From Burkholderiaceae bacterium (GTDB taxonomy: Bacteria; Pseudomonadota; Gammaproteobacteria; Burkholderiales; Burkholderiaceae_C): a DNA stretch of 51,960 nucleotides. Location of the stretch: positions 1 through 51,960 of the forward strand of contig JAEUOY010000075.1 in NCBI GenBank assembly GCA_016790515.1. Direction: 5' to 3'. A model generated the notes under the pieces. It made no database searches and was not told the DNA's origin. It saw nothing but the letters and a program-made list of their open reading frames with translations. Position numbers and translations under genes: made by a program. Positions 9,201 through 16,363 of the stretch are shown in pieces (positions within the stretch are counted from its first letter, which is position 1; the number at the start of each line of letters is the position of its first letter).

Positions 9201-10718
9201 GCCGACGCCGCTGCGGCGATCGACGAGGCGGCCCAGCTCGGCAAGGCGATCGGCTGGCTGCCGCTGGCGGCGGCGCCGCTGGACCCGTCCCGGTCGGCCG
9301 TGCCGCCGTCGGGGCTGGACGCCGCCGAATCGGCCGCGCTGCTCGCCGGCTGGCCGCCGCGGCTCGCCCGGGTGATGCGCGCGCGGCCGCCGCTGTCGCG
9401 CGCCGCGACCATCGATGCGGCGGCGAAAGACGTGACGGCGGCGATGCAGCAATCTCGCGGTGCCGCCGGCGCCGCACCGGAGCTTGGAGCCGTCGCCGCG
9501 CCGATGCCGCCGCCGAGCCTGGCCAGCAGCCTGCGGGCCACGCTGCTGCGCAAGCTCGATGCCCGCGGCGACGACGAGATCGGCCTGTTCCGCGTCATCG
9601 CGCCGGCGCGCAGCGGCCAGCCGCTGCGCTTCGAGCCCGCGGCCGAATGGCCTGGCGGCGCCGACCCGGCGCTGCTGCTGGTGCATGGCGAACTGTCCGA
9701 CACCGAGCCGAGCTTCGGCGCGCTGTGGCGGCACGACGACGACAGCGGGGCACCGCTGCGCGCGCGCTACGGCGATCGGATCTATGCCTGGCGCTGGCGC
9801 AGCGCAAGCCCGGGCATCGCGCGCAATGCCCGGCTGCTGTTGCAGGCGCTGCCGAAGCAGGCCGGCGACTCGGACCATGCCCCGGCACACCTGCTGACAC
9901 TGGGCGCCGGCGGCCTGCTGGTCGAGCTGATCCTGGCGATGGCAACGGCCAGCGGGGCCCAGGCGAAAGAGTGGGCCGGGCGCGCCTGGCCGGCATTGCC
10001 GCCGAGACGGCGCGACGAGCTGGACAGCGCCGTCGACACGAGCGGCAACTCGCGCCCGCGTCACGGTGCCTACGACGACCGCGAGGCCTTCGACGGCTGG
10101 ACGGCCTACGGCTTCTACGCCGGCAAACCGAAGATCGAGCGCTTCGTCCGTGTCGCCTGCCCGGCCGCGGGCACGCCGCTGCTGGCGCGCGGCGCCGACC
10201 GGCTGCTCGGCGCGCTGCGCAGCGCCACCGGCGTGCTGCCCGGGCTGGGGCTGCTCAGGGCCACGCTGCCGGACACCTTGCTCGACGACCCGGCCGCGGC
10301 GCCCGGGCTGGCCGGGCTGGTGCCCGGCGCCGGTGTGCTGCCGCTGCTGACCACCGAGGTCGTCACCGACGTGCCCCTGACCATCGTCGCCGGTGCGCTG
10401 CAGTGGCGCGATTCGGTGCTCGGCTGGCTGAAGTCCGCGCTGCCGCGGCTGGCCGGGCTGGGCCCCGGCGCCAGCGACGGGGTGGTGCCGCTGGCCTCGG
10501 CCTTCGGCGGCATCGAGCGCTCGCCGGGTGTCGACTGGCTGGTCACCGAAGGCCCCGAGGCCAGCCACTTCGGCTATTTCGACGTGCCGGCGACGCGGCG
10601 CGCCATCGTCGCCGCGCTGCTCGCGCCGCCAGGGCAGACGCCGCCGGGATTCGCCCATGGCGACACGCTGGCCGAACTGCAACGCCGGTTTGCCGGCGCG
10701 GACGCGCGGGCGGCATGA
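6234..10718 (+). CDS. Giant multidomain partner protein with degenerate C-terminal alpha/beta-hydrolase domain
   Basis: A 1494-residue protein starting at GTG 6234, overlapping the MoxR stop. From N to C: a small helical start; a His/Asp-rich linker (residues ~69-83); a region like the SAV_2336 N-terminal domain of actinobacterial MoxR partners, with a degenerate vWA-like strand VLLLSD (267-272) and no DxSxS metal motif; a helical region (~390-470); unclassified beta-rich sequence (~620-800); a Rossmann-like segment with CDLVVVVGH (~977-985); and an alpha/beta-hydrolase domain from VHGELSD (1150) to the end. In the last domain the aspartate (SDGVVP, Asp1415) and histidine (SHFGYF, His1445) are present, but the nucleophile elbow reads TLGAGG, with Gly1224 where serine is expected. 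The likely role is the third component of a TIR/MoxR conflict system. Domain similarities are by eye. Confidence 0.75.
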   Translation: MNGPGVVWIGDWLRAAIALQADAATVQAIGRLLGMAAGPGAVAPAAADGAAGVGDEAPPDEGERLPPPHDHGGHDGHDGNDGDSAAQAPRPPPTADAAAQHWRLPSRIQPLPPADAADTEPGAGPPPGWAGLAPLHPQPLRPRPAAPLLATPRRRAVLSALLAETVADGEPDVDRIVASAALGLPLERLPRLPRRTLRHGAELRIDRAVWLAPFAADADALAAYLKRLLPPARLRLSTVDGSPSERPRPRRRRAAAAPLPKLKHAPVLLLSDLGQGAWARGGPPAPPLDWRRFAAAMSRRGRRVLALTPRPGPTAQASGIALWPWDERLGVAEAARSEPPRRPAARPLAALPHPETAPLQGSAVTLPQAGPASTATLDPDSVLAAAAAAIASADVLAEVAAPVVALAALLCPVLRITPWHLRAARRMLRPALPPAAEADFWFSPLVAQRGIDALVLEPDVRRALIAALAAEAGPVLAAALDLLRRGWSGRGDVALIEEQLLAAELEGRLDEACAGELLAPALKALATPGHRRGGAGAAAARDVAGWSLHAWQRFSPALRRTEAARLLAFAAARHLQPLPAAGSQAVAAAMLADEAGRLPAWPSAGAWATELLGADEAPVVYVSVELRHYADGSINLVIGPPQPPTTALHRIALPLAGPLWLGLRQPLAEAAATSKAAPGASSVAAGARMQRPPLRELVAIDPTGYTQVEVPSSDAESPFELLTAGGSRWRLWQAQSLAEAVRPAFLHHDPGVALLLLDASRALLWPSARPAERERVTRLAELSFSAWNGQTCRVQPIGTLAPRALAPGMAVVQLLAPPAGAVPIDAEATDRPATGVLAEQSHAYLPIPAFEDIAAGGEAVGARLQYSGEGSYHWDGKLPSPGLLLPGYGGYGAMLVQPDDHPRVVVPQPLAGLQREARALAPPLWRALIVALPGREQEAFTLWDHLVSTVGAERCAHDHDGRFLGRAAQRDGVLRSCDLVVVVGHAPPDADAAAAIDEAAQLGKAIGWLPLAAAPLDPSRSAVPPSGLDAAESAALLAGWPPRLARVMRARPPLSRAATIDAAAKDVTAAMQQSRGAAGAAPELGAVAAPMPPPSLASSLRATLLRKLDARGDDEIGLFRVIAPARSGQPLRFEPAAEWPGGADPALLLVHGELSDTEPSFGALWRHDDDSGAPLRARYGDRIYAWRWRSASPGIARNARLLLQALPKQAGDSDHAPAHLLTLGAGGLLVELILAMATASGAQAKEWAGRAWPALPPRRRDELDSAVDTSGNSRPRHGAYDDREAFDGWTAYGFYAGKPKIERFVRVACPAAGTPLLARGADRLLGALRSATGVLPGLGLLRATLPDTLLDDPAAAPGLAGLVPGAGVLPLLTTEVVTDVPLTIVAGALQWRDSVLGWLKSALPRLAGLGPGASDGVVPLASAFGGIERSPGVDWLVTEGPEASHFGYFDVPATRRAIVAALLAPPGQTPPGFAHGDTLAELQRRFAGADARAA

Positions 10719-10814
10719 CATCCTGCCTGCACCAGATCGATCCGCCGACCACGGCGCGCACGCGGCACGGCGGCCGGCGCGCCTGTGGCAGGCGACGGCC
10801 GCGGTATCGCACAT

Positions 10815-11196
10815 GCGGGTCGAAGGCCGTGCCGGGTTCGCGGCGGAAGCCGGTACGGCTGGAGAAGCGTGGCTGGCAGCCTTGCCCGTCGGCGCCGAGT
10901 TCGCGCACCTCGAGCGCCAGCGCGACGCCGCAGCGGTGCACCACGTTCCCGGCGCAGGCGCGCGGCCTGTGCTCGACCTGGTCGATGAAGCCGGGGCCGC
11001 CGATCAGCGCCAGATCGGTCTTGCGGCCGGGCACGACGCGCAGCAGCGGGTCGAAGCCGACGACGTGGTCCACGTGCGTGTGGCTGACGAACCCATGCGA
11101 CAGCCGCAGCAGCTTGCGCGGCGGCAGCACCGCGATCTCGCCGAGGTCGAACAGCAGTGCCCGGCGTTCGTGCCCAGCCGCTCATGCGGGATGCAT
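10815..11196 (-). pseudogene. Remnant of a metallo-beta-lactamase-fold (RNase Z-like) hydrolase gene
   Basis: Minus-strand reading shows a start ATG at 11196 coupled to the hpf stop (TGATG), giving Met-His-Pro-Ala and then a stop at 11184-11182. Directly after the stop, in the same frame, comes HERRALLFDLGE and a well-conserved domain including the metal motif SHTHVDH, the GFDPLLRVVPGRK stretch and GPGFIDQVEH. Similarity fades near 10815, and the C-terminal half, including the later metal ligands, is not recognisable in any frame. About 17 N-terminal codons and the 3' half are therefore lost. It is non-functional. The TIR cassette ends ~100 bases from the point where similarity stops, suggesting that arrival of the cassette or a linked deletion broke the gene. 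Confidence 0.75.
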
Positions 11197-11555
11197 CAGG
11201 TCGCACCACCCGCGTCGACGACCGGCGCCTCGTGCAGCTTCTCCTGCCCGCGCCGGCGCCGCACCACGTCTTCGAGCCGCCGCTTGACGCCGTCGAAGGC
11301 GTCGCGCAGCGCGACGTAGACGTCCTCGTCCTGCACCCGGTCGACGTTGAACTCGTGGTCGGGCACCGTCACGTCGATGCGTACCGCGAACGGCCGACCC
11401 TGCTGCTGGTGCTTGTGCGTCTGCTCGATGGTCACGCGGCAGGACATGATGTCCGGGCAGAACCTGTCGAGCTTCTCGGCCTTGTTGCGGGCGGCGGTCT
11501 CGACGGCTTCCGATGGTTCCATGCCGAGGAAGCGGATCTGAAGGGGAAGTTTCAT
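11196..11555 (-). CDS. Ribosome hibernation/HPF-RaiA family protein
   Basis: A 119-residue protein of the sigma-54 modulation/S30EA family. It has the MKLPLQIRFLGMEPSEAVE strand-helix start, ARNKAEKLDRFCPDIMSCRVTI, and the VRIDVTVPDHEFNV and EDVYVALRDAFDGVKRRLED segments typical of short HPF-like proteins. Members bind the ribosomal decoding region and promote dimerisation or inactivation in stationary phase. It is not next to rpoN as in the classical locus, so it may be a second paralogue. Its stop overlaps the ATG of the broken hydrolase gene, so the two were once an operon. Confidence 0.85.
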   Translation of the reverse strand: MKLPLQIRFLGMEPSEAVETAARNKAEKLDRFCPDIMSCRVTIEQTHKHQQQGRPFAVRIDVTVPDHEFNVDRVQDEDVYVALRDAFDGVKRRLEDVVRRRRGQEKLHEAPVVDAGGAT

Positions 11556-11828
11556 CGCAGTCTTTCGGGTTCACGCTGAATGGGGCCCTCTCGCCAGCGG
11601 CCTGCCCGGTCGGGCCCCATCCGTACGGCCGCCGGCGCGGGTGAACAAGGCGGCGCTTTGGCGGATCCTCCAGTTCGTCTGCCTGCCTTCACCGTCGAAT
11701 CCACTCTATGACGCCGGAGGCGGCCCGCCTTGAGGCAGCTCAATCCCCGAGCCCGCGGGCGCCGTGGCGCGCCGGCCGCCGCACCGGTGCTCTGCTTGCG
11801 CGCTTCGTTCATTCGTGCGCCCGGTGCA

Positions 11829-11873
11829 GGTTCGCCGGATCGAGGTTCGCCCGACTCGGGTTCGCCCGATGTC
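11829..11873 (+). repeat. Three 15-bp tandem repeats in a gene-free stretch
   Basis: Units beginning GGTTCGCC(G/C)GA repeat at 11829, 11844 and 11859. They lie in the 454-base interval 11556-12009, where I see no credible gene on either strand: the open frames there translate to low-complexity Arg/Pro/Ala sequence. The interval must hold the hpf promoter (minus strand) and the GNAT promoter (plus strand). Confidence 0.75.
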
Positions 11874-11994
11874 CGTTCAGGAGCCGCCTCGCCTGGAGGG
11901 CTAGGCGCATCGGCGATGACGGCCTGCCCACTGCCAGCGCAGGCGCAGGCCAGCGGCGGGTGAAGCCCGGCCGACCGCAGCAGCACCGCGGTGC

Positions 11995-12000
11995 CAGAAT
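11995..12000 (+). promoter_or_regulatory. -10-like element immediately before the GNAT gene
   Basis: CAGAAT at 11995-12000 lies 9 bases before the ATG at 12010, so a transcript from it would start at or next to the start codon. There is no Shine-Dalgarno sequence. No clear -35 is seen, so this is tentative. Confidence 0.4.
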
Positions 12001-12009
12001 GTCCGGGCC

Positions 12010-12513
12010 ATGCCTGCCCAGGATCGAACGGCCAACGACGGAGCCCCGATCGATCTACGGCCGGCGCGGCCGAGCGAGGCAGCGGCGATGGCCGCGATGT
12101 CGCGCACGCTGATCGAGACCGGCCTGGGCTGGCGCTACACGCCGCCGCGGATGGCGGCGCTGATCGACGATCCGGACACCGTCGCGCTGGTGGCCTGCGA
12201 CATCGAACGCCTGCGGGGGCTGGCGGTGATGCATTTCGGCGAGGCCCGGGCACACCTGGTCCTGCTGTGCGTCGACCCGGCGCGGCAGCGCCACGGCATC
12301 GGTCGGCGGCTGGTCGACTGGCTGCTTTCGTCGGCCCGGGTGGCCGGCATCGGCTCGGTCGGGCTCGAACTGCGGGCCGACAACCCGGCAGCGCTGGCCT
12401 TCTACCGCCGGCTGGGCTTCGTCGAGACGCGCTGGCTGCCCGGCTACTACGACGGCCGGATCGCGGCCCGGTGCATGCAAAGGGTGCTGGGGCCGGAGCC
12501 CGCGCTGCGCTGA
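12010..12513 (+). CDS. GNAT-family N-acetyltransferase
   Basis: A 167-residue GCN5-related acetyltransferase. The acetyl-CoA binding motif A is visible as LLCVDPARQRHGIGRRLVDWLL, followed by GLELRADNPAALAFYRRLGFVET (motif B). The overall pattern is like RimI-type single-domain enzymes, but the substrate cannot be told from the sequence. Its 3' end lies ~55 bases from the truncated CitE-like fragment, which runs towards it on the opposite strand, so the GNAT gene sits where the rest of that lyase gene would be expected. It may have arrived with the event that removed the lyase. Confidence 0.88.
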   Translation: MPAQDRTANDGAPIDLRPARPSEAAAMAAMSRTLIETGLGWRYTPPRMAALIDDPDTVALVACDIERLRGLAVMHFGEARAHLVLLCVDPARQRHGIGRRLVDWLLSSARVAGIGSVGLELRADNPAALAFYRRLGFVETRWLPGYYDGRIAARCMQRVLGPEPALR

Positions 12514-12566
12514 GCGTGCCGCTGGTGGGCCGGCCCGCGCAGCCACGGGTCGAACTGCCGCTCGAT

Positions 12567-12653
12567 AGCACCAGCGGCCAGCGCCTCGTCGACGCACTCG
12601 GGCCGCGAGCCCGGCACGAACGGCAGCGAGCGGTGGACCGGCGGCGTCGCCAT
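12567..12653 (-). pseudogene. 5' stump of a CitE-like (HpcH/HpaI family) CoA-ester lyase gene
   Basis: The 29 codons from ATG 12653 read as MATPPVHRSLPFVPGSRPEC and then VDEALAAGA, which is the highly characteristic N-terminus of citrate-lyase-beta/citramalyl-CoA-lyase proteins (consensus RSLLFVPGSRPE...ALAAGAD). Similarity stops abruptly at 12567; the expected following VDLEDAV strand and the rest of the ~290-residue TIM barrel are absent. The stump begins 5 bases after the MmgE/PrpD stop on the same strand, exactly where a lyase gene would complete the cluster. I read it as a deletion remnant. Confidence 0.7.
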
Positions 12654-12658
12654 GGTGC

Positions 12659-14017
12659 TCAGGGCAGGAAGCGCGGAACGCGGGCCGCGCGCGCCAGGCC
12701 CCAGACCTGCTCGATCACGCCACGCATCTCGGCCTCGCTGGCGCCGCCGCGGTAGGCCGCCAGGCGCAGTGCCTTGTCCTCCAGCTCGGGCCGGCTCAGC
12801 GTGTTGCCGGGGTCGCCCTTGGGCTCGTCGACCCGGGCGGCGAACTGCCGGCCGTCAGTGGTGGCGACCTGCACCTTGCCGATCCAGCGCGCCGGGTAGG
12901 CGGCGTCGACCTCGGGGTCGAGCACCATGCCGACCTTGTCGCGGAAGGCCGCCACCGCCGGCGCCTGGTAGTCGGCGTCGAACTCGGTCAGCCCGGCGCG
13001 GCCCTCGACCGCGATCAGCCCCAGCACCGTGCCCATCGAGAACTTGGCCTGGTGCACCGTCTGCGGGTCGACCACCGGCCCCAGCACGTCGATCGCACCC
13101 TGGTGCACCTGCGCGGTGACCTGGGCCACCTGGTCGGCCGCCAGCTGGTGCTGGCGCATCAGCTGCTGCAAGGCATCGGCCGCCGGGTGGGTGTGGCGGC
13201 ACGAGGCGTGGAACTTGAATGAGGTCTCGGCCAGCGCCCAGCGCGTGCCCAGCCGGTCGGCCAGCTTGGCCGGGCTGGCGTCGCTCGACATGCCGGCAGC
13301 CAGCCCCTGCTTGCCGTCGAAAATCTGTTTCGCGCCGGTGAAGCCGTCGGCAGCCAGGTAGGCCGCGGTCAGCCCGGCGCCGGCGGCATGCGCGGTGTGC
13401 AGCTGCTTCGAATCGGCGGCGGTGCGCAGGAACTCCCACAGCCCGGCGGCCTGGGTGCCGGCCGAGCCGAAGGCATGCTGCATCTGCTCGGGCGTCAGCT
13501 TCAGCAGGTGGCCCACCGCCGCGGCGGCGGCCACGGTGCCCGCCGTGCCGGTGGTGTGGAAGATGCGGTAATGCGATCGGCCGAGGAATTCGCCGACGCG
13601 GATGCCGACTTCATAACCCACGACGCTGGCGGCCAGCAGCTCGGCGCCGCTGGCGCCGATCGCCTGCGCCACCGCGAGCGCCGGCGGAAAGACGACCGCC
13701 GCCGGGTGAAACACCGAGCCGTTGTGCACGTCGTCCTGCTCGGCGAAGTGCGAGGCCGCGGCATTGGCCACCGCCGCGACCAGCGGGCTGCTGCCGCTGC
13801 GATCGATCAGGACCTGCGACGGCCCGTCTGTGGGCCCCATGCTGCGGATGAAGCGGGTGATGCTCTCGGCCGGCCGCGCGCCCTTGCCGGCCAGCGCCGA
13901 GGCGAACCAGTCGAGGAACAGGTCCTCGGCGCGGCGCAGCACCGGCGCCGGAATGTCGTCGAAGCGCAGCGTCGCGGCAAAGCGGGCGAGCGCGGCGGTG
14001 GGGTCGAGGTCGCTCAT
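12659..14017 (-). CDS. MmgE/PrpD family protein
   Basis: A 452-residue member of the family that includes 2-methylcitrate dehydratase and immune-responsive gene 1 (cis-aconitate decarboxylase). Family landmarks are the FLDWFASALAG helix, the SHFAEQDDVHNGSVFHPAAVVFP segment with the conserved His/Asp residues, GYEVGIRVGE, FHTTGTAGTVAAAAAVG, and FKFHASCRHTHPAADAL. Specificity cannot be read from sequence. It lies 16 bases after the CoA-transferase gene in the same transcript direction. The corresponding gene occurs in the Pseudomonas itaconate operon, where its job is unclear. Confidence 0.9.
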   Translation of the reverse strand: MSDLDPTAALARFAATLRFDDIPAPVLRRAEDLFLDWFASALAGKGARPAESITRFIRSMGPTDGPSQVLIDRSGSSPLVAAVANAAASHFAEQDDVHNGSVFHPAAVVFPPALAVAQAIGASGAELLAASVVGYEVGIRVGEFLGRSHYRIFHTTGTAGTVAAAAAVGHLLKLTPEQMQHAFGSAGTQAAGLWEFLRTAADSKQLHTAHAAGAGLTAAYLAADGFTGAKQIFDGKQGLAAGMSSDASPAKLADRLGTRWALAETSFKFHASCRHTHPAADALQQLMRQHQLAADQVAQVTAQVHQGAIDVLGPVVDPQTVHQAKFSMGTVLGLIAVEGRAGLTEFDADYQAPAVAAFRDKVGMVLDPEVDAAYPARWIGKVQVATTDGRQFAARVDEPKGDPGNTLSRPELEDKALRLAAYRGGASEAEMRGVIEQVWGLARAARVPRFLP

Positions 14018-14033
14018 GGCGCGGGTGTCCGGT

Positions 14034-15203
14034 TCAGATCACGCCGTCGCGCGACCATTGCTCGATCTGCGCTTCGGTAAAGCCGAGTCCGGCCAGCACG
14101 CTGCGGCTGTGCTGGCCCAGCGCCGGCACCGGGTCCATGCGGGCTTCGGCGCAGCCCGGCGGCAGCAGTGCCGGCACCGCACCGGACGAGGTCATCACCG
14201 AGGTCCAGCGTTCGCGCGCCTTCAGCTGTGGGTGGTTCCAGACATCGGCCATCGTGTTGACCTGGGCATTGGCGATGCCGGCCTCGTCGAGCCGCTGGAC
14301 GACCTGCGCGGCGCTCAGCAGCTCGAAGGCCTGCTCGATCGAGGCCTTCAACGCGGCCCGCGCGGCCGTACGCCGGGCGTTGGTGTCGAAGCGCTGGTCA
14401 CGAGCCAGGTCGGGCTGCAACAGCACCTTGTCGCAGAACACCTGCCATTCGCGCTCGTTCTGCAGGCCCAGCATCACCGTCTTGCCGTCGCCGGTGGCGA
14501 ACGGGCCGTAGGGGTAGATCGTCGCGTGCGCCGCGCCTGCGCGCGGCGGCGGGCTCGCGCCCTGGTACGCGTAATACAGCGGATAGGTCATCCACTCGGT
14601 CATGCTCTCGAGCATCGAGATGTCGAGGTGCTTGCCGCGGCCGCTGCGGCCGCGCTCGATCAGCGCGTTGAGGATGCCGGTGTAGGCGTACATGCCGGCG
14701 GCGATGTCGGCGATCGAGCAGCCGGCCTTCGACGGCTCGTCGGGCGTGCCGGTGATCGAGACGAAGCCCGATTCGCTCTGGATCAGCAGGTCGTAGGCCT
14801 TCTTGTCGCGGTAGGGGCCGTCCTCGCCATAGCCGGAGATGTCGCAGACGATGAGCTTCGGGTGCTTCGCACCCAGTACCTCGTACGACAAGCCCATGCG
14901 AGCTGCGGCGCCGGGTGCCAGGTTCTGCACCAGCACGTCGGCACCTTCCAGCAGCCGGGCCAGCACCTCGGTGGCCGCAGCGGCCTTCAGGTCCAGTGTC
15001 AGGCTCTCCTTGCTGCGGTTGGTCCAGACGAAGTGCGAGGCCAGGCCGTCGACCCGGCTGTCGTAGGCCCGCGCGAAGTCGCCGACGCCGGGCCGCTCGA
15101 CCTTGATCACCCGGGCGCCCTGATCGGCCAGCTGGCGGGTGCAGAACGGCGCGGCGATCGCGTGTTCCAGCGTGACGACGGTGATGCCTTCCAGAGGCAA
15201 CAT
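14034..15203 (-). CDS. ict: CaiB/BaiF family CoA-transferase, probably itaconate CoA-transferase
   Basis: A 389-residue class III (formyl-CoA transferase-like) enzyme. It opens with MLPLEGITVVTLEHAIAAPF, continues with GARVIKVERPGVGDFAR (the catalytic aspartate region follows as AYDSRV) and VWTNRSKESLTLDL, and contains VLVQNLAPGAAARMGLSYE. These stretches resemble itaconate:succinyl-CoA transferases as I remember them. ATG 15203 is chosen because it overlaps the acyl-CoA dehydrogenase stop by one base (TGATG). Neighbours (FAS1-like MaoC hydratase, acyl-CoA dehydrogenase, MmgE/PrpD, CitE stump) match the Pseudomonas ich-ict-ccl cluster. CoA-transferase is certain; the itaconate substrate is inference. 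Confidence 0.8.
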   Translation of the reverse strand: MLPLEGITVVTLEHAIAAPFCTRQLADQGARVIKVERPGVGDFARAYDSRVDGLASHFVWTNRSKESLTLDLKAAAATEVLARLLEGADVLVQNLAPGAAARMGLSYEVLGAKHPKLIVCDISGYGEDGPYRDKKAYDLLIQSESGFVSITGTPDEPSKAGCSIADIAAGMYAYTGILNALIERGRSGRGKHLDISMLESMTEWMTYPLYYAYQGASPPPRAGAAHATIYPYGPFATGDGKTVMLGLQNEREWQVFCDKVLLQPDLARDQRFDTNARRTAARAALKASIEQAFELLSAAQVVQRLDEAGIANAQVNTMADVWNHPQLKARERWTSVMTSSGAVPALLPPGCAEARMDPVPALGQHSRSVLAGLGFTEAQIEQWSRDGVI

Positions 15204-16357
15204 CAGAAGCTCCGCGGCAGGCCGAGCACATGTTCGGCCACGTAGCTGAGGATCAGGTTGGTCGAGATCGGCGCCACCTGGTACAGCCGGGTCTCGCGGA
15301 ACTTGCGTTCGACGTCGTATTCGCAGGCGAAGCCGAAGCCGCCATGGAACTGGATGCAGGCATTGGCCGCCTCCCAGCTGGCCTTGGCCGCCAGGTACTT
15401 GGCCATGTTGGCCTGCGCGCCGCAGGGCTGGTGGGCGTCGAACAGCTCGCAGGCCTGCCAGCGCATCAGGTCGGCGGCTTCGACCTCGATGTGGGCCTCG
15501 GCGATCGGGAACTGCACGCCCTGGTTCTGGCCGATCGGCCGGCCGAAGACGATGCGGTCCTTGACGTAGGCGCTGACGCGGTCGATGAACCAGCGGCCGT
15601 CGCCGATGCATTCGGCGGCGATCAGCGTGCGCTCGGCGTTCAGCCCGTCGAGGATGTACTTGAAGCCCTGCCCTTCCTCGCCGATCAGGTTCTCGGCCGG
15701 GATCTCCAGGTTCTCGAAGAACAGCTCGTTGGTCTCGTGGTTGACCATGTTCGGGATCGGCCGCACATCGAGACCCTTGCCGATCGAATCGTGCAGGTCG
15801 ACGATGAAGATCGACATGCCCTCGCTCTTCTTCCTGACCTCGGCCAGCGGCGTCGTGCGGGCCAGCAGGATCATCAGGTCGGAATGCTGGATCCGCGAGA
15901 TCCACACCTTCTGGCCGTTGACGACGTAGCGGTCACCCTGCTTCACCGCGGTGGTCTTGATCTTGGTGGTGTCGGTGCCGGTGGTCGGCTCGGTCACGCC
16001 CATGCTCTGCAGCCGCAGCTCGCCGCTGGCGATCTTCGGCAGGTACCTGGCCTTCTGCGCGGCCGAACCATGGCGCAGCAGCGTGCCCATGTTGTACATC
16101 TGGCCGTGGCAGGCGCCCGAGTTGCCGCCTGCGCGGTTGATCTCCTCCATGATCACGCTGGCCTCGGCCAGGCCCAGGCCCGAGCCCCCGTACTCGTGCG
16201 GGATCAGCGCGGCCATCCAGCCGGCCTTCGTCAGCGCGTCGACGAAGGCCTCGGGGTAGGCGCGGCGTGAATCGACCTCGCGGTGGTAGGCGTCGGGAAA
16301 CTCGGCGCACAGCGCGCGAACCGCGTCGCGGAGGTCGGTGTAGGAATGGTCGGTCAT
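15203..16357 (-). CDS. Acyl-CoA dehydrogenase
   Basis: A 384-residue FAD enzyme of the acyl-CoA dehydrogenase superfamily. LRLQSMGVTEPTTGTDTTKIKTTA is the FAD/substrate-binding segment, VNGQKVWISRIQHSD the middle beta domain, GLDVRPIPNMVNHETNELFFENL the next, and the C-terminal helical domain contains NACIQFHGGFGFACEYDVERKFRE (the FHGGxG segment). It starts 7 bases after the MaoC-like gene ends and overlaps the CoA-transferase start. An acyl-CoA dehydrogenase gene holds the same place in the Pseudomonas itaconate cluster. Its exact substrate is unknown. Confidence 0.9.
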   Translation of the reverse strand: MTDHSYTDLRDAVRALCAEFPDAYHREVDSRRAYPEAFVDALTKAGWMAALIPHEYGGSGLGLAEASVIMEEINRAGGNSGACHGQMYNMGTLLRHGSAAQKARYLPKIASGELRLQSMGVTEPTTGTDTTKIKTTAVKQGDRYVVNGQKVWISRIQHSDLMILLARTTPLAEVRKKSEGMSIFIVDLHDSIGKGLDVRPIPNMVNHETNELFFENLEIPAENLIGEEGQGFKYILDGLNAERTLIAAECIGDGRWFIDRVSAYVKDRIVFGRPIGQNQGVQFPIAEAHIEVEAADLMRWQACELFDAHQPCGAQANMAKYLAAKASWEAANACIQFHGGFGFACEYDVERKFRETRLYQVAPISTNLILSYVAEHVLGLPRSF

Positions 16358-16363
16358 GGGGTC

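Noticed and set aside
3745-10718. An integrase, att sites or transposase bounding the TIR cassette.
   Set aside because: Neither flank shows such genes, clear direct repeats or inverted ends; transfer is suggested only by the broken neighbour gene.
6536-11287. A 1583-codon plus-strand open frame in another phase over the giant protein.
   Set aside because: Almost pure Arg/Ala/Gly sequence without fold features; the overlapping frame starting at 6234 has recognisable domains and couples to MoxR.
11552-12571. A 339-codon minus-strand frame over the gap before the GNAT gene.
   Set aside because: Proline/arginine-rich, no domain, runs antisense through the GNAT gene; taken as a composition artefact.
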